Notes: generated by a model from the sequence alone, not told the origin. A stretch of 64,000 nucleotides of DNA from Chroococcidiopsis thermalis PCC 7203 (GCF_000317125.1 NC_019695.1:2096336-2160335); one strand, 5' to 3'. Shown: positions 46,883-57,700, counted from the first letter of the stretch. Numbers and translations: made by a program.

Positions 46883-47656
46883 TCAGTGAAGAAAGGGAGC
46901 ATCTTCCAAATTACAGTAGGGACGACTGTAGCTAAGTGGTGGTTCGAGGGCGTGTTCTAGTAAGAATTTGGCATCACCCATGACTCGTTCGGTTGTACCG
47001 TCGTAAACCACTTGACCCTGACTCAAAACCACGGTGCGATCGCATAAATCTAAAGCTAAGTCTAAGTCGTGGGTGGCAACGAGTTGAGTAATCGGCAGAG
47101 ATTTGAGCAATTCGATCGATCGGCGGCGAGAACGAGGATCGAGTTGAGCTGAGGGTTCGTCTAGCACTAAAATCTGGGGTTGCATAGCCAAAACACCCGC
47201 GATCGCAATTCTTTTTTTCTCTCCTCCTGAGAGGTTCTCCGTACTGCGATGTCCGTACCATTCTGGATCGATGTTTACATGTGCCATCGCTTGCAAAACT
47301 CGTTTATGCAATTCTTCTCCCCGCAAACCCAAATTCATCGGACCAAAAGCTATATCTTCCCAAACTGTGGGCATAAATATTTGATCGTCAGGATTTTGAA
47401 ATACTAGCCCGACAAAATTCCGAATTAATTGTAAATTTTCAGGCTGCACAACCCACTCTCCTACCATCACCCTCCCTTCTTGAGGCAGAATAATTCCGTT
47501 TAAGTGTAACTGTAATGTCGATTTTCCCGAACCATTCGCCCCAATTAAGGCAACTCGCTCGCCAGATGCGATCGCCAAATTCACTTTCCTGAGTGCCTGC
47601 GTACCATCAGGGTAGGCATAACTGAGATTTTCTACAAGGATCGGGTTGTGATGCAT
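46883..47656 (-). CDS. cbiO: ECF transporter ATP-binding protein CbiO (cobalt/nickel)
   Basis: 257 residues, one ABC ATPase domain: Walker A GANGSGKSTL near 38, Q-loop VFQNPDDQIF near 84, signature LSGGEKKRIAIAG near 139, Walker B ILVLDEPSAQLD, and the switch His in VATHDLDLAL. The Q-loop sequence QNPDDQ is typical of energy-coupling-factor ATPases. It powers metal uptake with CbiM and CbiQ encoded upstream. It is the last gene of the operon. Confidence 0.92.
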   Translation of the reverse strand: MHHNPILVENLSYAYPDGTQALRKVNLAIASGERVALIGANGSGKSTLQLHLNGIILPQEGRVMVGEWVVQPENLQLIRNFVGLVFQNPDDQIFMPTVWEDIAFGPMNLGLRGEELHKRVLQAMAHVNIDPEWYGHRSTENLSGGEKKRIAIAGVLAMQPQILVLDEPSAQLDPRSRRRSIELLKSLPITQLVATHDLDLALDLCDRTVVLSQGQVVYDGTTERVMGDAKFLLEHALEPPLSYSRPYCNLEDAPFLH

Positions 47657-47763
47657 TTTAACTAGAGCCGAGAAGAGAGAGTCGCAACGCAGTTACCAAG
47701 TCGTAATTCGTAATTCGTAAGTCGTAATTCGTAAGTCACTGATAACTGATAACCGATCGCCAG

Positions 47764-48546
47764 TCACTTTCTAAATAAATAAACACTTTGTCCTGCTAGC
47801 ATCACAATTAAAGTTAGCGCTAAAGCGACAATGTCGCGTCTTCCTGCTGAGGGGATTTTTTCAACTGGAAATGCTCCTCGATAACCGCGCGATAACATAG
47901 CATGATGAATTCGTTCGCCGCGATCGTAAGTACGAATGAATAGAGAACCAATCGTATTTCCAATAACTAATCGCTGCCAGTATCTATTAGTCATTAAGTT
48001 ACGACAGGCTGCTGCTCGTCGCATCGCGTTGAATTCACCTATCAATACACCTAAATAGCGATACATAGAAGCAATAGTTGCGACGAGTAAAGGTGGAGTA
48101 CGCAACTCTAATAACCCATTTAACAAAGCTGGCACTGATGTCGTTAAAGTCAGTAAATTTAACATCATGAGCGATAGCAACGCCTTCAGCGTGACGCTAC
48201 CCAATACAGTTAATCCTGTAGTGGTGATTCGTAAAAATCCCCATGTCCAAATAACTTCGCCTCCATCCCGGAACAAAGTCCCGAGTAAAACTACACTTAC
48301 AAAGGACAATTCCACGGCTATGCGTTTGAGCAGTACGGGTAAAGTAATGCGAGTGAGAAATAATAAGCTAATAACGGCTATGCCGTAAATTCCCCACGTC
48401 CACCAGTGTCCGTTGGGAGTCAAGACAATGGCAAAAACCATCAGTAAAACACACAAAATGCGAGTGCGTGGTGCAAGGGCGTGCCAAACAGTACTTTTGT
48501 GGCTATCAATATCTAGCTGAAATGCCCCAATATGTAATAGCGTCAT
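47764..48546 (-). CDS. cbiQ: ECF transporter transmembrane protein CbiQ
   Basis: 260 residues, about five or six helices. It carries the T-component coupling motifs with Ala-Arg-Gly character: FNAMRRAAACRN near 175 and ERIHHAMLSRGYRG near 213. CbiQ links the CbiO ATPase to the substrate-binding CbiM. It sits between the PDGLE gene and cbiO, with about 107-118 bp gaps filled by short repeats (GTAATTCGTAAGTCGT, TTGGTCATTGGTCATT). Confidence 0.9.
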   Translation of the reverse strand: MTLLHIGAFQLDIDSHKSTVWHALAPRTRILCVLLMVFAIVLTPNGHWWTWGIYGIAVISLLFLTRITLPVLLKRIAVELSFVSVVLLGTLFRDGGEVIWTWGFLRITTTGLTVLGSVTLKALLSLMMLNLLTLTTSVPALLNGLLELRTPPLLVATIASMYRYLGVLIGEFNAMRRAAACRNLMTNRYWQRLVIGNTIGSLFIRTYDRGERIHHAMLSRGYRGAFPVEKIPSAGRRDIVALALTLIVMLAGQSVYLFRK

Positions 48547-48664
48547 TGGTCATTGGTTATTAGTCATTGGTCATTGGTCATTGTCATTTGTGAGTAGCTG
48601 GACTCTTTTCTAGCCACCAGCCACTGGTTCCACCAGCCACTAGTCACTGATAACTGACAACTGC

Positions 48665-49015
48665 TTACCGATCGCCTTCCTCGGAGGAGCTAGACTCACC
48701 ACGGACAACTATTTTCCCGATTCCCCAGGCTAAGCCGAAAGTAGCTAGCGTACCGACTAAACCAGCTATGGGGGTTGCTATTCCTTCAGGAACTCCTCGC
48801 AGGGCATATTCATCGAAAATGGAGTAAAAAGGTAACTTGCTAGCTGGGGCATCCTCTGCGGCTTTGTCTTCAAATTTAAGGTCTTGGGAAACTCTGTCTA
48901 AGCCGTCGGGATCTTGACTGGCAAAGGGAGAGAGGAAAACGGCAACGATGAGGGCAATTCCCAATCCAGCGATCGCAAAAGCACGGTTACGCGATCGCGT
49001 CAAATTATTACTCAT
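48665..49015 (-). CDS. PDGLE-domain protein (CbiN/NikN-like subunit)
   Basis: 116 residues, two membrane helices (about 11-30 and 80-103) with a periplasmic loop. The loop begins SQDPDGLDRVSQDL, a PDGL(E/D) signature, and contains LPFYSIFDEYALRG, as in PDGLE subunits of cobalt/nickel ECF transporters. It probably stands in for CbiN next to CbiM. The last motif residue is Asp instead of Glu. Confidence 0.85.
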   Translation of the reverse strand: MSNNLTRSRNRAFAIAGLGIALIVAVFLSPFASQDPDGLDRVSQDLKFEDKAAEDAPASKLPFYSIFDEYALRGVPEGIATPIAGLVGTLATFGLAWGIGKIVVRGESSSSEEGDR

Positions 49016-49118
49016 ACGGTAGTCTCGCTAAAATCAGTTCCAAAGCTTTTCAAAATCGAGAGGGACACGAGATAAATGTCTGCTTTTGACTTTCGACTTT
49101 TGACTTTTGACTTTTTCC

Positions 49119-49871
49119 CTAGCTCCCAACTCCTATTCTGTTTCTTGGCGATACAGCCCGACGGGGTGGATCGTAAAACATATCGGGGCGAGTTCGCCAG
49201 ATGAAGACAAGTGCTACAACTGTAATTGCGGCTTCACCAATCCCAATGAGGACGTGCCATGTTGCCATAGCTCCGATTGCGACTGCTAAGGGAACGGTTC
49301 CAGAGATAGCAAGTTGAATCGCGCAAATAATCGCGGCAATCATGACACTTGCCCAAGCCGCGATTGCTGCTCCTACAGCCATCCCTGATAATTTATTTCT
49401 ACCAATGGCAAAGCGAATTGCTTTGTAAAGGTAGTAACCGGCAAACGTACCGATCAGACCCATATTGAAGATGTTGGCTCCTAATACTGTCAAGCCTCCA
49501 TCTTGAAACACCACCGCTTGGACGATGAATACGACTGTCATCACTAGCGTTCCCGCCCAAGGACCTAAAAGCGCTCCTGCTAGAGTACCTCCCAGCAAAT
49601 GACCGGATGTACCTCCTGGAATGGGAAAGTTGATCATCTGTGCGGCGAAAATAAATGCAGCGCAAACGCCCATTAGAGGCACTGCCTTTTCCTGGTAGTC
49701 TGCTTGCACGCGATTTAGAGATATAGCGATCAGGGCGATCGCCAGTATCCAGGTAACAGCAATTACGGGTAGGTTTAAAAAGCCATCTGGGATATGCAGC
49801 GCTAGATATGGCTGTATTGAATGATACAGCCAACCAGAAGAAAGAGCTTGCATCAATGGAACGATTGGCAT
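49119..49871 (-). CDS. cbiM: ECF transporter substrate-binding membrane protein CbiM
   Basis: 250 residues, about seven helices. CbiM signatures: the metal-site start MHIPDGFL appears here as ALHIPDGFLN at residue 27, then NFPIPGGTSGHLLGGTLAGALLGPW near 72, and FQDGGLTVLGANIFNMG near 121. In CbiM/NikM the N-terminal Met-His coordinates the metal. Here the annotated start puts about 26 residues before that His and the Met is replaced by Leu, so either the real start differs or the chain is processed. No cobalamin riboswitch is visible upstream. Cobalt versus nickel cannot be told. Confidence 0.88.
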   Translation of the reverse strand: MPIVPLMQALSSGWLYHSIQPYLALHIPDGFLNLPVIAVTWILAIALIAISLNRVQADYQEKAVPLMGVCAAFIFAAQMINFPIPGGTSGHLLGGTLAGALLGPWAGTLVMTVVFIVQAVVFQDGGLTVLGANIFNMGLIGTFAGYYLYKAIRFAIGRNKLSGMAVGAAIAAWASVMIAAIICAIQLAISGTVPLAVAIGAMATWHVLIGIGEAAITVVALVFIWRTRPDMFYDPPRRAVSPRNRIGVGS

Positions 49872-50039
49872 AGCTTTATGCTTTATTCAGCAAACATAAT
49901 CTTAATCAGCCTTTTAATCAAAACGATTTTGTATAAAAATTTCAATCCTATAGGGGGGCATACAAATCAAGCTTTAGATTATTTTTATAAGATGGAAAAA
50001 ATGTCTAAATTTAAGCAGCTAAATGCTAATTGTGTGCAT

Positions 50040-50100
50040 TCTCTATTTCTACACCTAAAGATAGAGAAGCGATCGCATTACCTACGAACGCGATCGCTTC
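50040..50100 (-). terminator. Two nested hairpins after the C-PCP-TE gene
   Basis: GAAGCGATCGC (50066-50076) and GCGATCGCTTC (50090-50100) form an 11-bp stem. TCTCTAT (50040-50046) and ATAGAGA (50061-50067) form a second. They lie just past the NRPS stop at 50156 and before cbiM. No clear U tract follows, so terminator function is probable but not certain. Confidence 0.45.
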
Positions 50101-50155
50101 AGTCAATTCTCAATAATTTTTGTTCTGGTTATCGGCAACAAACAACGATTTAAAC

Positions 50156-52921
50156 TCAGTTGCCCACAGCTTTCTCAATGCAAATTTTCAACTTCTCTGC
50201 CAAAAGTTTAGATGCCATGATAGAAGTATGATTCCCTGGAATATTAAAAACTTCAACTCCATCTCTGGCAATGCTACTCCAACCTAACCTGGCATCTACT
50301 CGATGTCCTGGGGGAGTTTCTCCAGCTTTAAAGACAGTAATTTTTCCTGCATATGGCTGAGCATTGTAAGTCTTTTGGACTTTGCTATAAATCTCCTCTA
50401 AACTTCTCAGATTTGTTGATATAACATCATCCATTTCCTCAAGCTGAGTTGATGGCGTAAGGAATGCCCAGGAAGAACGCTGTAGAATATACTTACTGAT
50501 TTGAGCTAACTTCTGTTCCAAAAAGCTAGGGGCTGAAAAATGTCCCGGATCTGAAAAAATAGGATCTGATTTCTGCATATGGACTTCTGAGAAAAAGGCA
50601 AGCTTCTTCTCTCGATCTAATGTCTCTGCTCTAGCTTTAGATTGAAGCAGAACTTTTCCAACTGCCCCTAAAACTGTCTGAAGCTCGCTCAATAAAATCT
50701 TAGGTTGCGATCGCGTTTTAAGCAAGTAAGCAGGCAGCATATGCTGCCGAAGATAATCAACAGAAGATAGGAATCGCGGTAAAGGAGGAAGTAATGTAAT
50801 TGCATCTGGACCATAAGTGTCAAACAAAGCTAGCAAAATTACTTCTTGTCCCTGTTGGCGCAGCTGTTGCGCCATTTCAAGTGCAATATTGCCACCATTG
50901 GACAATCCTCCTAGCATATAGGGTCCTTCGGGTTGAACGGTTTGAATTTCACGAATGTAGTCAGCAGCAATACTCTCAAAACTCAAGTGTACGGGTCGAT
51001 TTCCATCTAAACCCCTCGCTTGCAGTCCATATACAGGTTGGTCGGCTCCTAGATTTCGTGCGACATCACGATAAATCAACACATTGAAACCAGCACCATG
51101 TACGCAAAAAAGCGGTAGTTTCTTAAAGTCGCCAGCTTGAATAGTAACTAGAGGAGACCAAGAAACAGTTTCTTCAGCACGTTGAACAACATCAGCTAAT
51201 TGGCAAATAGTTGGTGCTTGAAATAGAACGGATAGCGGTAAGTTTTTCCCAAATTGCTTTTCCATTTCAGCAAACAGTTTCACGGCTAAGAGAGAATGAC
51301 CGCCTAACTCAAAAAAGTTGTCGTAAATGCCAATTTGCGGATGATTAAGAATTTCTGACCATACTGCGATCAGTTTCTTTTCTATCTCTGTGGTAGGAGC
51401 TACAAATTGTCTGTTGGAATTCTGTGTCGCAGCTAATTCGTCTTTTAAATTCTCATGAAATTGAGTACAATCGATTGTTTCAGGAAGTACGATATCGGCA
51501 ATTTTCAGCTCTTGGTTTTCAGTTACGCTTTCTAGCAGCGCTTGCAGATTTTGAATAATTTGTTTGATGGTAGATGTTTCAAATAATGCTGATTTGTACT
51601 CCAGCTTTCCAAAAATAGCATCCTTGCCGCTATCTGTGATATCTAAGCTCAGCTCCATTCGAGTCAAACCTAGTTCCACTGGGAAATCTCGCACCTGAAG
51701 ATCGGGTAGATCGAGATTTTGAGCCGTAGTACTATCTCTTAGCAGCAGCAAGATTTGAAATTGAGGAATACTTGCTAGAGATGCAGATAAGCGCTGGAAG
51801 GGTAAATCTTGATAGCTATAGGCATCAAGCGTTGTTTCTCGAACTTTTGTTAAAACTTCACTAAAGCTCAAATCGCTGGAAAAATTCGTTCGTAGAAGTA
51901 GATTGTTAGAAAAATTTCCCACTAGTTTCTCGACTTCTCTACGGTTGCGATTTGACATAAGCGTGCCGATGCTAATGTCGTTTTCTAACGTACAGCGATG
52001 TAAAATGAGCTGAAATAAAGCCACAAACGCCATGAAAGATGTAACGCCTTGCTGACGACATAACTCTCTTAATTTATCGGATAAAGTTGAGGAAAACTCA
52101 AATTTTTCACATCCTGCATCAAGTGTTGCAAATTGGCGACTTTGATAAATGGGCAATTTTAATTGTGTAGGTGCGCCGCTGAGTTGCTGTTTCCAGTAAG
52201 TAGTTTGCGGTTCAAATATTGCATCAGAAAACCATTGTCGTTGCCAAACTGCAAAGTCAGGATATTGGATATTTGGTTCTAGAAGAGAAGAGCGATCGCC
52301 AACTAAAATTGCTTTGTATAAAGTCGCTAACTCTTGTAGTAAGAATCTGAAGGACAATCCATCGGTAGCAAACTGGTGCGTCACCAACAATGCTAAAAAC
52401 TCTTGTTCTCCAAGGCAAAATACTATAGCTCGAAAAAGTACATCTTGTGATAAGTCAAATGGTTGTCGTGCGATTGCTTCCGCCTGACTTGTAGCACGTT
52501 CTAACCTTTCTTCTTGAGAAAAATGACTGAGATCGATTATCTCCACCCAAGGTTTGAAGGTAGTCATCACTGTTTGAACTAGTTGGCGATCGCGTACCGT
52601 ACACGTAGTTCGGAAAATCTCATTGCGCTCGATCAGAAGATGTACGCTTTTTTCAAAAACTTGTAAGTTAAGATTTCCAGAAATCTGAAAAGCTACAGGT
52701 ACGTTATCAACAAATGTATCTGGAGAAAACTGGGCAATAGTCCAAATTCTTTCTTGAGAATAGGACAGTGGAATTAGCTCCGATCCCATTCGTTTTGGGA
52801 TGGCAAACTGAGCCAAATCTTCACCTTGTTTTTTTAGTAGTAGTTCCAATAACTGACGTTGTTCTGTTGATAATTCGACTAAACTTTGAAAAATATTACG
52901 TTCTGTAATGAATGTTGCCAT
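50156..52921 (-). CDS. NRPS: condensation (HQxxxDG) - PCP - thioesterase, no adenylation domain
   Basis: 921 residues, ATG 52921 after AGGTAAAACA. The condensation domain spans about 45-460; its active-site motif reads VTHQFATDG, so the second (catalytic) His of HHxxxDG is Gln. A PCP follows (FFELGGHSLLAV, about 545), then a type I thioesterase (about 600-920) with the nucleophile in GGLSNGG near 672 and the final His in PGNHTSIM near 898. There is no A domain, so the PCP must be loaded from elsewhere. The TE suggests product release for the neighbouring rightward NRPS genes. The altered C motif suggests a non-condensing or altered role. Codirectional with, and 69 bp after, the DUF362 gene. 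Confidence 0.9.
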   Translation of the reverse strand: MATFITERNIFQSLVELSTEQRQLLELLLKKQGEDLAQFAIPKRMGSELIPLSYSQERIWTIAQFSPDTFVDNVPVAFQISGNLNLQVFEKSVHLLIERNEIFRTTCTVRDRQLVQTVMTTFKPWVEIIDLSHFSQEERLERATSQAEAIARQPFDLSQDVLFRAIVFCLGEQEFLALLVTHQFATDGLSFRFLLQELATLYKAILVGDRSSLLEPNIQYPDFAVWQRQWFSDAIFEPQTTYWKQQLSGAPTQLKLPIYQSRQFATLDAGCEKFEFSSTLSDKLRELCRQQGVTSFMAFVALFQLILHRCTLENDISIGTLMSNRNRREVEKLVGNFSNNLLLRTNFSSDLSFSEVLTKVRETTLDAYSYQDLPFQRLSASLASIPQFQILLLLRDSTTAQNLDLPDLQVRDFPVELGLTRMELSLDITDSGKDAIFGKLEYKSALFETSTIKQIIQNLQALLESVTENQELKIADIVLPETIDCTQFHENLKDELAATQNSNRQFVAPTTEIEKKLIAVWSEILNHPQIGIYDNFFELGGHSLLAVKLFAEMEKQFGKNLPLSVLFQAPTICQLADVVQRAEETVSWSPLVTIQAGDFKKLPLFCVHGAGFNVLIYRDVARNLGADQPVYGLQARGLDGNRPVHLSFESIAADYIREIQTVQPEGPYMLGGLSNGGNIALEMAQQLRQQGQEVILLALFDTYGPDAITLLPPLPRFLSSVDYLRQHMLPAYLLKTRSQPKILLSELQTVLGAVGKVLLQSKARAETLDREKKLAFFSEVHMQKSDPIFSDPGHFSAPSFLEQKLAQISKYILQRSSWAFLTPSTQLEEMDDVISTNLRSLEEIYSKVQKTYNAQPYAGKITVFKAGETPPGHRVDARLGWSSIARDGVEVFNIPGNHTSIMASKLLAEKLKICIEKAVGN

Positions 52922-52990
52922 TGTTTTACCTAATTTAAACTGTTGTCGTGGGGTGAGCGTTGCCTGCTCGACGCTGAGATTTGAATATTT

Positions 52991-54067
52991 TTAAGTCATA
53001 ATATATGGACGAATTCCATCAGCGATTTTTTGACTAGCTGCGTCGGCTGTAATTAATTCAATCTGCTCTGAATTAGCAGCTCCTAAGCCTAATTCTATAG
53101 CTCTACGAATTTGTTCTAAATTCCAAATTGAGCCTTGAGCTACTTCTGGTGTTGTACCGAGCGATCGCAATATTCCTAAAGCAACGACATCAACTGCAAC
53201 CCGATCTGTGCCAGCTAAAATCACATTTGCAGCGACTTTATCGCCAGCTTCAGGTCCACCTTTGACAAAGGCTTCGACTCCATCCATTAAGACAAGACTT
53301 GGTTGGTAAACAGAGTTAATTTCTGCAATCATCAACTGCATATACTTTGATGTATGCAAATCGTTCATATAGTTGAAGCGATCGCCAGGAACGTACTTTG
53401 CTACCATACCCACAGTATTTTTAAGCGAAAGAGTATAGCGAGCGCCACCGTGAGTTTTCAGACAACACATATTCACAACTGCTTCTGCATCCAAAATCGG
53501 ACGAGCAAAGGCAAAACCTTGTTGCCAGTGAGTTCCCTCAGCAGAGAAATACTGCCAATCTTTAATACTCAACTCGTCTAAGACAATTGCATTAAGTCCG
53601 TAGCGATCTGCTAATTTAAACACTCCCTTAGCTTCCATCGCTTGCCGCGTCTGCGCCATACCAGAGCGATCGCCGATACTAATTTGTCCTGCTCCAGCAT
53701 TTTGTAATTCTTGTATTAGAGCTTCTAGCATTTTGGTATCTGTTGCGGCTGGAGCGGGATCGGCAGTGTTGTAGTTGGGTTTGAGGAAAATGCGCTTTCC
53801 TTTTATACCATCTGGTTGCAACAGATCGAGAGCGCGGCGTGTTCCGTTGACTCGATCTTCGCTATATACGAGTACGACTTTACCAATTTCATTTGATAGT
53901 GATAACGGTGCAACTTTCTTCGCATCTGCATACTTAGCTTTAGTAGCTTTTAACGAAGTTTTGACGGCATAAAAAGTAGGAGGAAATATTGCTGCTCCAA
54001 CTGCTAGTCCAGTCAGTTGCAGAATACTGCGCCTCTTATGCTTGAGGTTAGGAAATTTATATGACAT
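52991..54067 (-). CDS. DUF362 protein with Tat-like signal
   Basis: 358 residues. The leader HKRRSILQLTGLAVGAAIF (residues 10-28) fits a twin-arginine signal, suggesting export of a folded, cofactor-bearing protein. DUF362 signatures: KRIFLKPNYNTADPAPAATD near 90, ISIGDRSGMAQTRQAM near 128, VVNMCCLKTHGGARYTLSLKNTVG near 192, and DGVEAFVKGGPEAGDK near 262. The family's biochemical role is unsettled. It diverges from the formyltransferase-NRPS gene and precedes the C-PCP-TE gene, so it may be part of the biosynthetic cluster. Confidence 0.82.
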   Translation of the reverse strand: MSYKFPNLKHKRRSILQLTGLAVGAAIFPPTFYAVKTSLKATKAKYADAKKVAPLSLSNEIGKVVLVYSEDRVNGTRRALDLLQPDGIKGKRIFLKPNYNTADPAPAATDTKMLEALIQELQNAGAGQISIGDRSGMAQTRQAMEAKGVFKLADRYGLNAIVLDELSIKDWQYFSAEGTHWQQGFAFARPILDAEAVVNMCCLKTHGGARYTLSLKNTVGMVAKYVPGDRFNYMNDLHTSKYMQLMIAEINSVYQPSLVLMDGVEAFVKGGPEAGDKVAANVILAGTDRVAVDVVALGILRSLGTTPEVAQGSIWNLEQIRRAIELGLGAANSEQIELITADAASQKIADGIRPYIMT

Positions 54068-54785
54068 AATTTTCTTGACTAAAAATCAAATTTGTAACGT
54101 AAGGTAGCGATTGCTTAAAGCTCGATCGCCAGTGGTAGGCTAACTTTACTAATGCTTCAAATAATAGTAGATATATTTCAGGGAGAAAGGCTGAATTGAT
54201 TGTAGTTGAAACTACAAATACTTATGGAATATCCAGTATATTGCAAGCAAATAATACTCAGCGAATGGTCAAAAATGGTATAAAGAAAAAGCCACTTTAT
54301 TAAAATTTAACGCAAATCATTCAATCTTGTGTTTTAGCTTCATAAAATATTAGTTTTTATAAGTTATTTATTGATTGTGGATTATACTTTAAAGATTCTG
54401 GCTTATTAATTGATAGAGAGTCAAGTCATATTAAACCATTCCTGAAAGTGGTAGTAATTGATAAAGCTCTCTGTAGAAATACTGATGTTATTAACACTGG
54501 TTATTGCCGTCCGTTTTTGATGATTCCTACTAAGTGAATGTTCGATTGTAATTTTCACTGAGTTGTTTTGCGCTTCCAAAGTGTAAAGTGTGGATGAATA
54601 CTAAAACTATATTCAATCGTATTCTAAACAAAATAGCAGTTTTTAAAAACTGTGGAATTGCTTACCAAGTGCTGTTTGCAATCTTCAGGCAACAGGGTAT
54701 GTGGCTTGGCGGCTCGTATGAGTAATAACTCAGTGAGTACAGTAACTTAGATGATTCAGTCGATCGCGTATATTAGGAAATAATT
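54068..54785. other. 718 bp divergent regulatory region of the NRPS cluster
   Basis: An AT-rich gap between DUF362 (leftward) and the first rightward NRPS gene; it must hold both promoters. A small perfect hairpin TGTAGT-TGAA-ACTACA lies at 54201-54216. A TATACT hexamer at about 54383 lacks a good -35. I see no clean Fur box and no coding frame. Confidence 0.55.
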
Positions 54786-57700
54786 ATGTCTAGTTTCTCT
54801 TGTTTTGTTGTAGGTAATGGTGTCCTTGCAGTAAAGTGCTTAGAAATTTTATTAAAAACAGAACATAAAGTCCTTGGAGTTTATTCAGCAGATAACTCGC
54901 TAGTTAAGTTTGCAGAGGAACTTGGCATTCCTCATGCTCCTTCTCTACCTACCTTTGAAGATCGGCTACTTAGTACTGAGTACGACTACCTTTTTAGTAT
55001 TAACAACGTCTGGTGGATCGTACCACCAAACGTCATTACCCAGGCACGAAAGGCAACAATCAACTTTCACGATTCACTTTTACCAAAGTATGCGGGGTTA
55101 TATGCAACATCTTGGGCGTTGCTTCATGGCGAACGGCAACACGGTATCACCTGGCATGAAGTTATCTCTGACATTGACGCTGGACGCATTCTCAAACAGC
55201 AAATAGTACCTATTGAACCCACTGATACAGCATTCGATCTCAATGCTCGCTGCTTGGATGCCGCGATCGCAACCTTTGACGAATTCATAGAGGAACTGGC
55301 AACCGATCGGTTAAAGCCATTGCCACAGGATCGATCGCAACAGAGTTATTTTGGTTCTAGCGATCGCCCAGCAGCAGCTTGCGTTTTGGCGTTTGACACG
55401 AGCAGTAAAGAGCTTTGTAATTTAGTGCGGGCATTAGATTTTGGTCCAATCCGCAATCCACTAGGCTTACCCAAACTCTGTTTACCAGATGGAGTCGTTG
55501 CTGTGGGAGCTGCTGATGCAGTAGTAACCTCCCACGCAAGTGTGGGGCAGGTGTTAGAACTCGATACAGATGGAATTTGCATTGCCACTAGGGATGGTGC
55601 AGTACGGCTGAGCCGTCTGACATCACTTGAGGGAAAACCCCTCACGTTAGAAAACTTGCAGCAATCTTACGGCGTGCGTGTTGGCGTTATTTTGCCCGAA
55701 CTCAATGCCGAACTGAGAGATGCGATCGGTCAGCGTAATGCGGCGATCGCTCGTCACGAACGGTCGTGGGTCAAGCAACTGGCACAAATGACTCCGTTTC
55801 AACATCCCTATTTACAGGTTGGAGCGCTGAATACGTCGTCCGATCGTTTGCGCCGATACCCGATTTTGCTGCCAGCCAAACGGGTAGAACCGCGATCGCT
55901 ACTAACCATGTTCGCAGCTTATTGCACGCGATTGGCAACAGAGTCAGAGTTTGACTTGGGGCTGCAAACCGCAGCACAGCGCAGTATTGCCCCAGAAATT
56001 TTTGCTCAACAAGTGCCGATTCGCGTTCAGTCTGTTGCTGAGGAACCATTTACCGATTTTCAGAAACGCTTTGAAGCAGAATTAGATCGTGCGTCTCGTC
56101 TAGGTAGTTACACCTTAGATATCTTTGCCCGCCATTCAGAATTACAGCAGCTTTCCCAAGATGCCCTCCAAGTAACAATTGTTCTTGTGGAGAACCCCAA
56201 TCGACTGGAATGGGCTGATTTAGGAGCAACAATTGCCCTGGTTGCCTATGAAGATGGCAGCTTGCCGGAATTGATTCACGCTGGAGCGATCGATGAAGTA
56301 AATAGTGCGGCGATCGCCCAGCAACTTCGGAGTCTGATCGATGCCTGTGTCGAACATCCCGAACAATTACTGCACCAACTCCCCTTACTCTCCGCTACAG
56401 AACTACACCAAATTGTGGTGGAGTGGAACCAAACAGTAAAACCATACTCTAGAGATTGCTGCATCCATCAGTTGTTCGAGCAGCAAGTCACCCTCCATCC
56501 CGACGCGATCGCCGTTGCTTTTGAGGAGCAACAGTTAACCTACGGAGAGTTGAATGCCAAAGCCAATCAACTAGCTCGTTATTTACAACAACAAGGCGTA
56601 GGTCCCGACGTTTTAGTAGGGTTGCACGTAGAGCGATCGCTCTTAATGATGGTAGCGTTGCTGGGAATTCACAAGGCAGGCGGTGCTTACGTTCCTCTCG
56701 ATCCAGAATTTCCACGGGATCGGCTCGGCTTCATGTTGCAAGACTCTCAAGCTCCGGTTATTGTCACCCAGCAACAATTAATGAGCAATTTGGTTGTCGA
56801 GCCTGGTGTCAGTGTTATCCCCATCGATACGATGTGGGACGAGATCGAGCAACAGGCGATCGCCAATCCTAATAGTGGAGTCAAGCCGGAAAACCTGAGC
56901 TACGCGATCTATACCTCTGGTTCTACAGGTAAGCCCAAGGGTGTGATGGTAGAACACCGTAACGCAGTCAATTTCTTTACGGGGATGGATGGAGTTATCG
57001 AGCATAATCCTCCTGGAGTCTGGTTAGCGGTCACGAGTTTGTCCTTTGATATTTCCGTGTTAGAGCTATTTTGGACGTTGGCACGGGGGTTTAAGGTCGT
57101 CATTTACAATGCCAAGAAAGAGCGTACCGCTGCCAAGCCGTCATCGCTCCAGAATACAAACAAGGCGATCGATTTCAGTCTGTTTTATTTCTCTAGCTAC
57201 GAAAATGGTGGGGATACTGCCGCTAAATACCGTCTATTGACTGAAGGCGCTAAGTTTGGCGATACGAACGGATTTAAAGCAGTCTGGACTCCAGAACGGC
57301 ACTTCCATGCCTTCGGGGGGCTATTTCCCAACCCTGCCGTTACCAGTGCAGCGATCGCGGCAACGACGAAACAGATTCAGATTCGGGCAGGTAGCTGTGT
57401 TTCTCCACTGCATAGCTCGGTACGAATTGCCGAAGATTGGTCTATTGTGGATAATTTGTCAGGCGGTCGGGTGGGGATTTCCTTCGCTGCTGGCTGGCAA
57501 CCAAATGATTTTGTCCTGCGCCCGGAAACCTTTGAGAATCGTAAGGACATTATGTTCCAGCAGATTGAGGAGGTGCGATCGCTCTGGCGTGGGGAATCTG
57601 TAACTTATCCGAATGGAAAAGGTGAAGCCGTAGCCGTTCAAACGTTGCCACGCCCGATTCAACCCGAACTTCCAGTCTGGATTACTGCCGCAGGCAATCC

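Noticed and set aside
49821-50153. 110-codon rightward frame beside cbiM
   Set aside because: It overlaps the cbiM start and the hairpins after the NRPS gene, has no recognisable domain, and its composition is that of AT-rich intergenic DNA.
49872-50155. Cobalamin or NiCo riboswitch before cbiM
   Set aside because: No B12-box-like GCCACTG or other riboswitch core could be seen; only HIP1-type hairpins that belong to the end of the NRPS gene.
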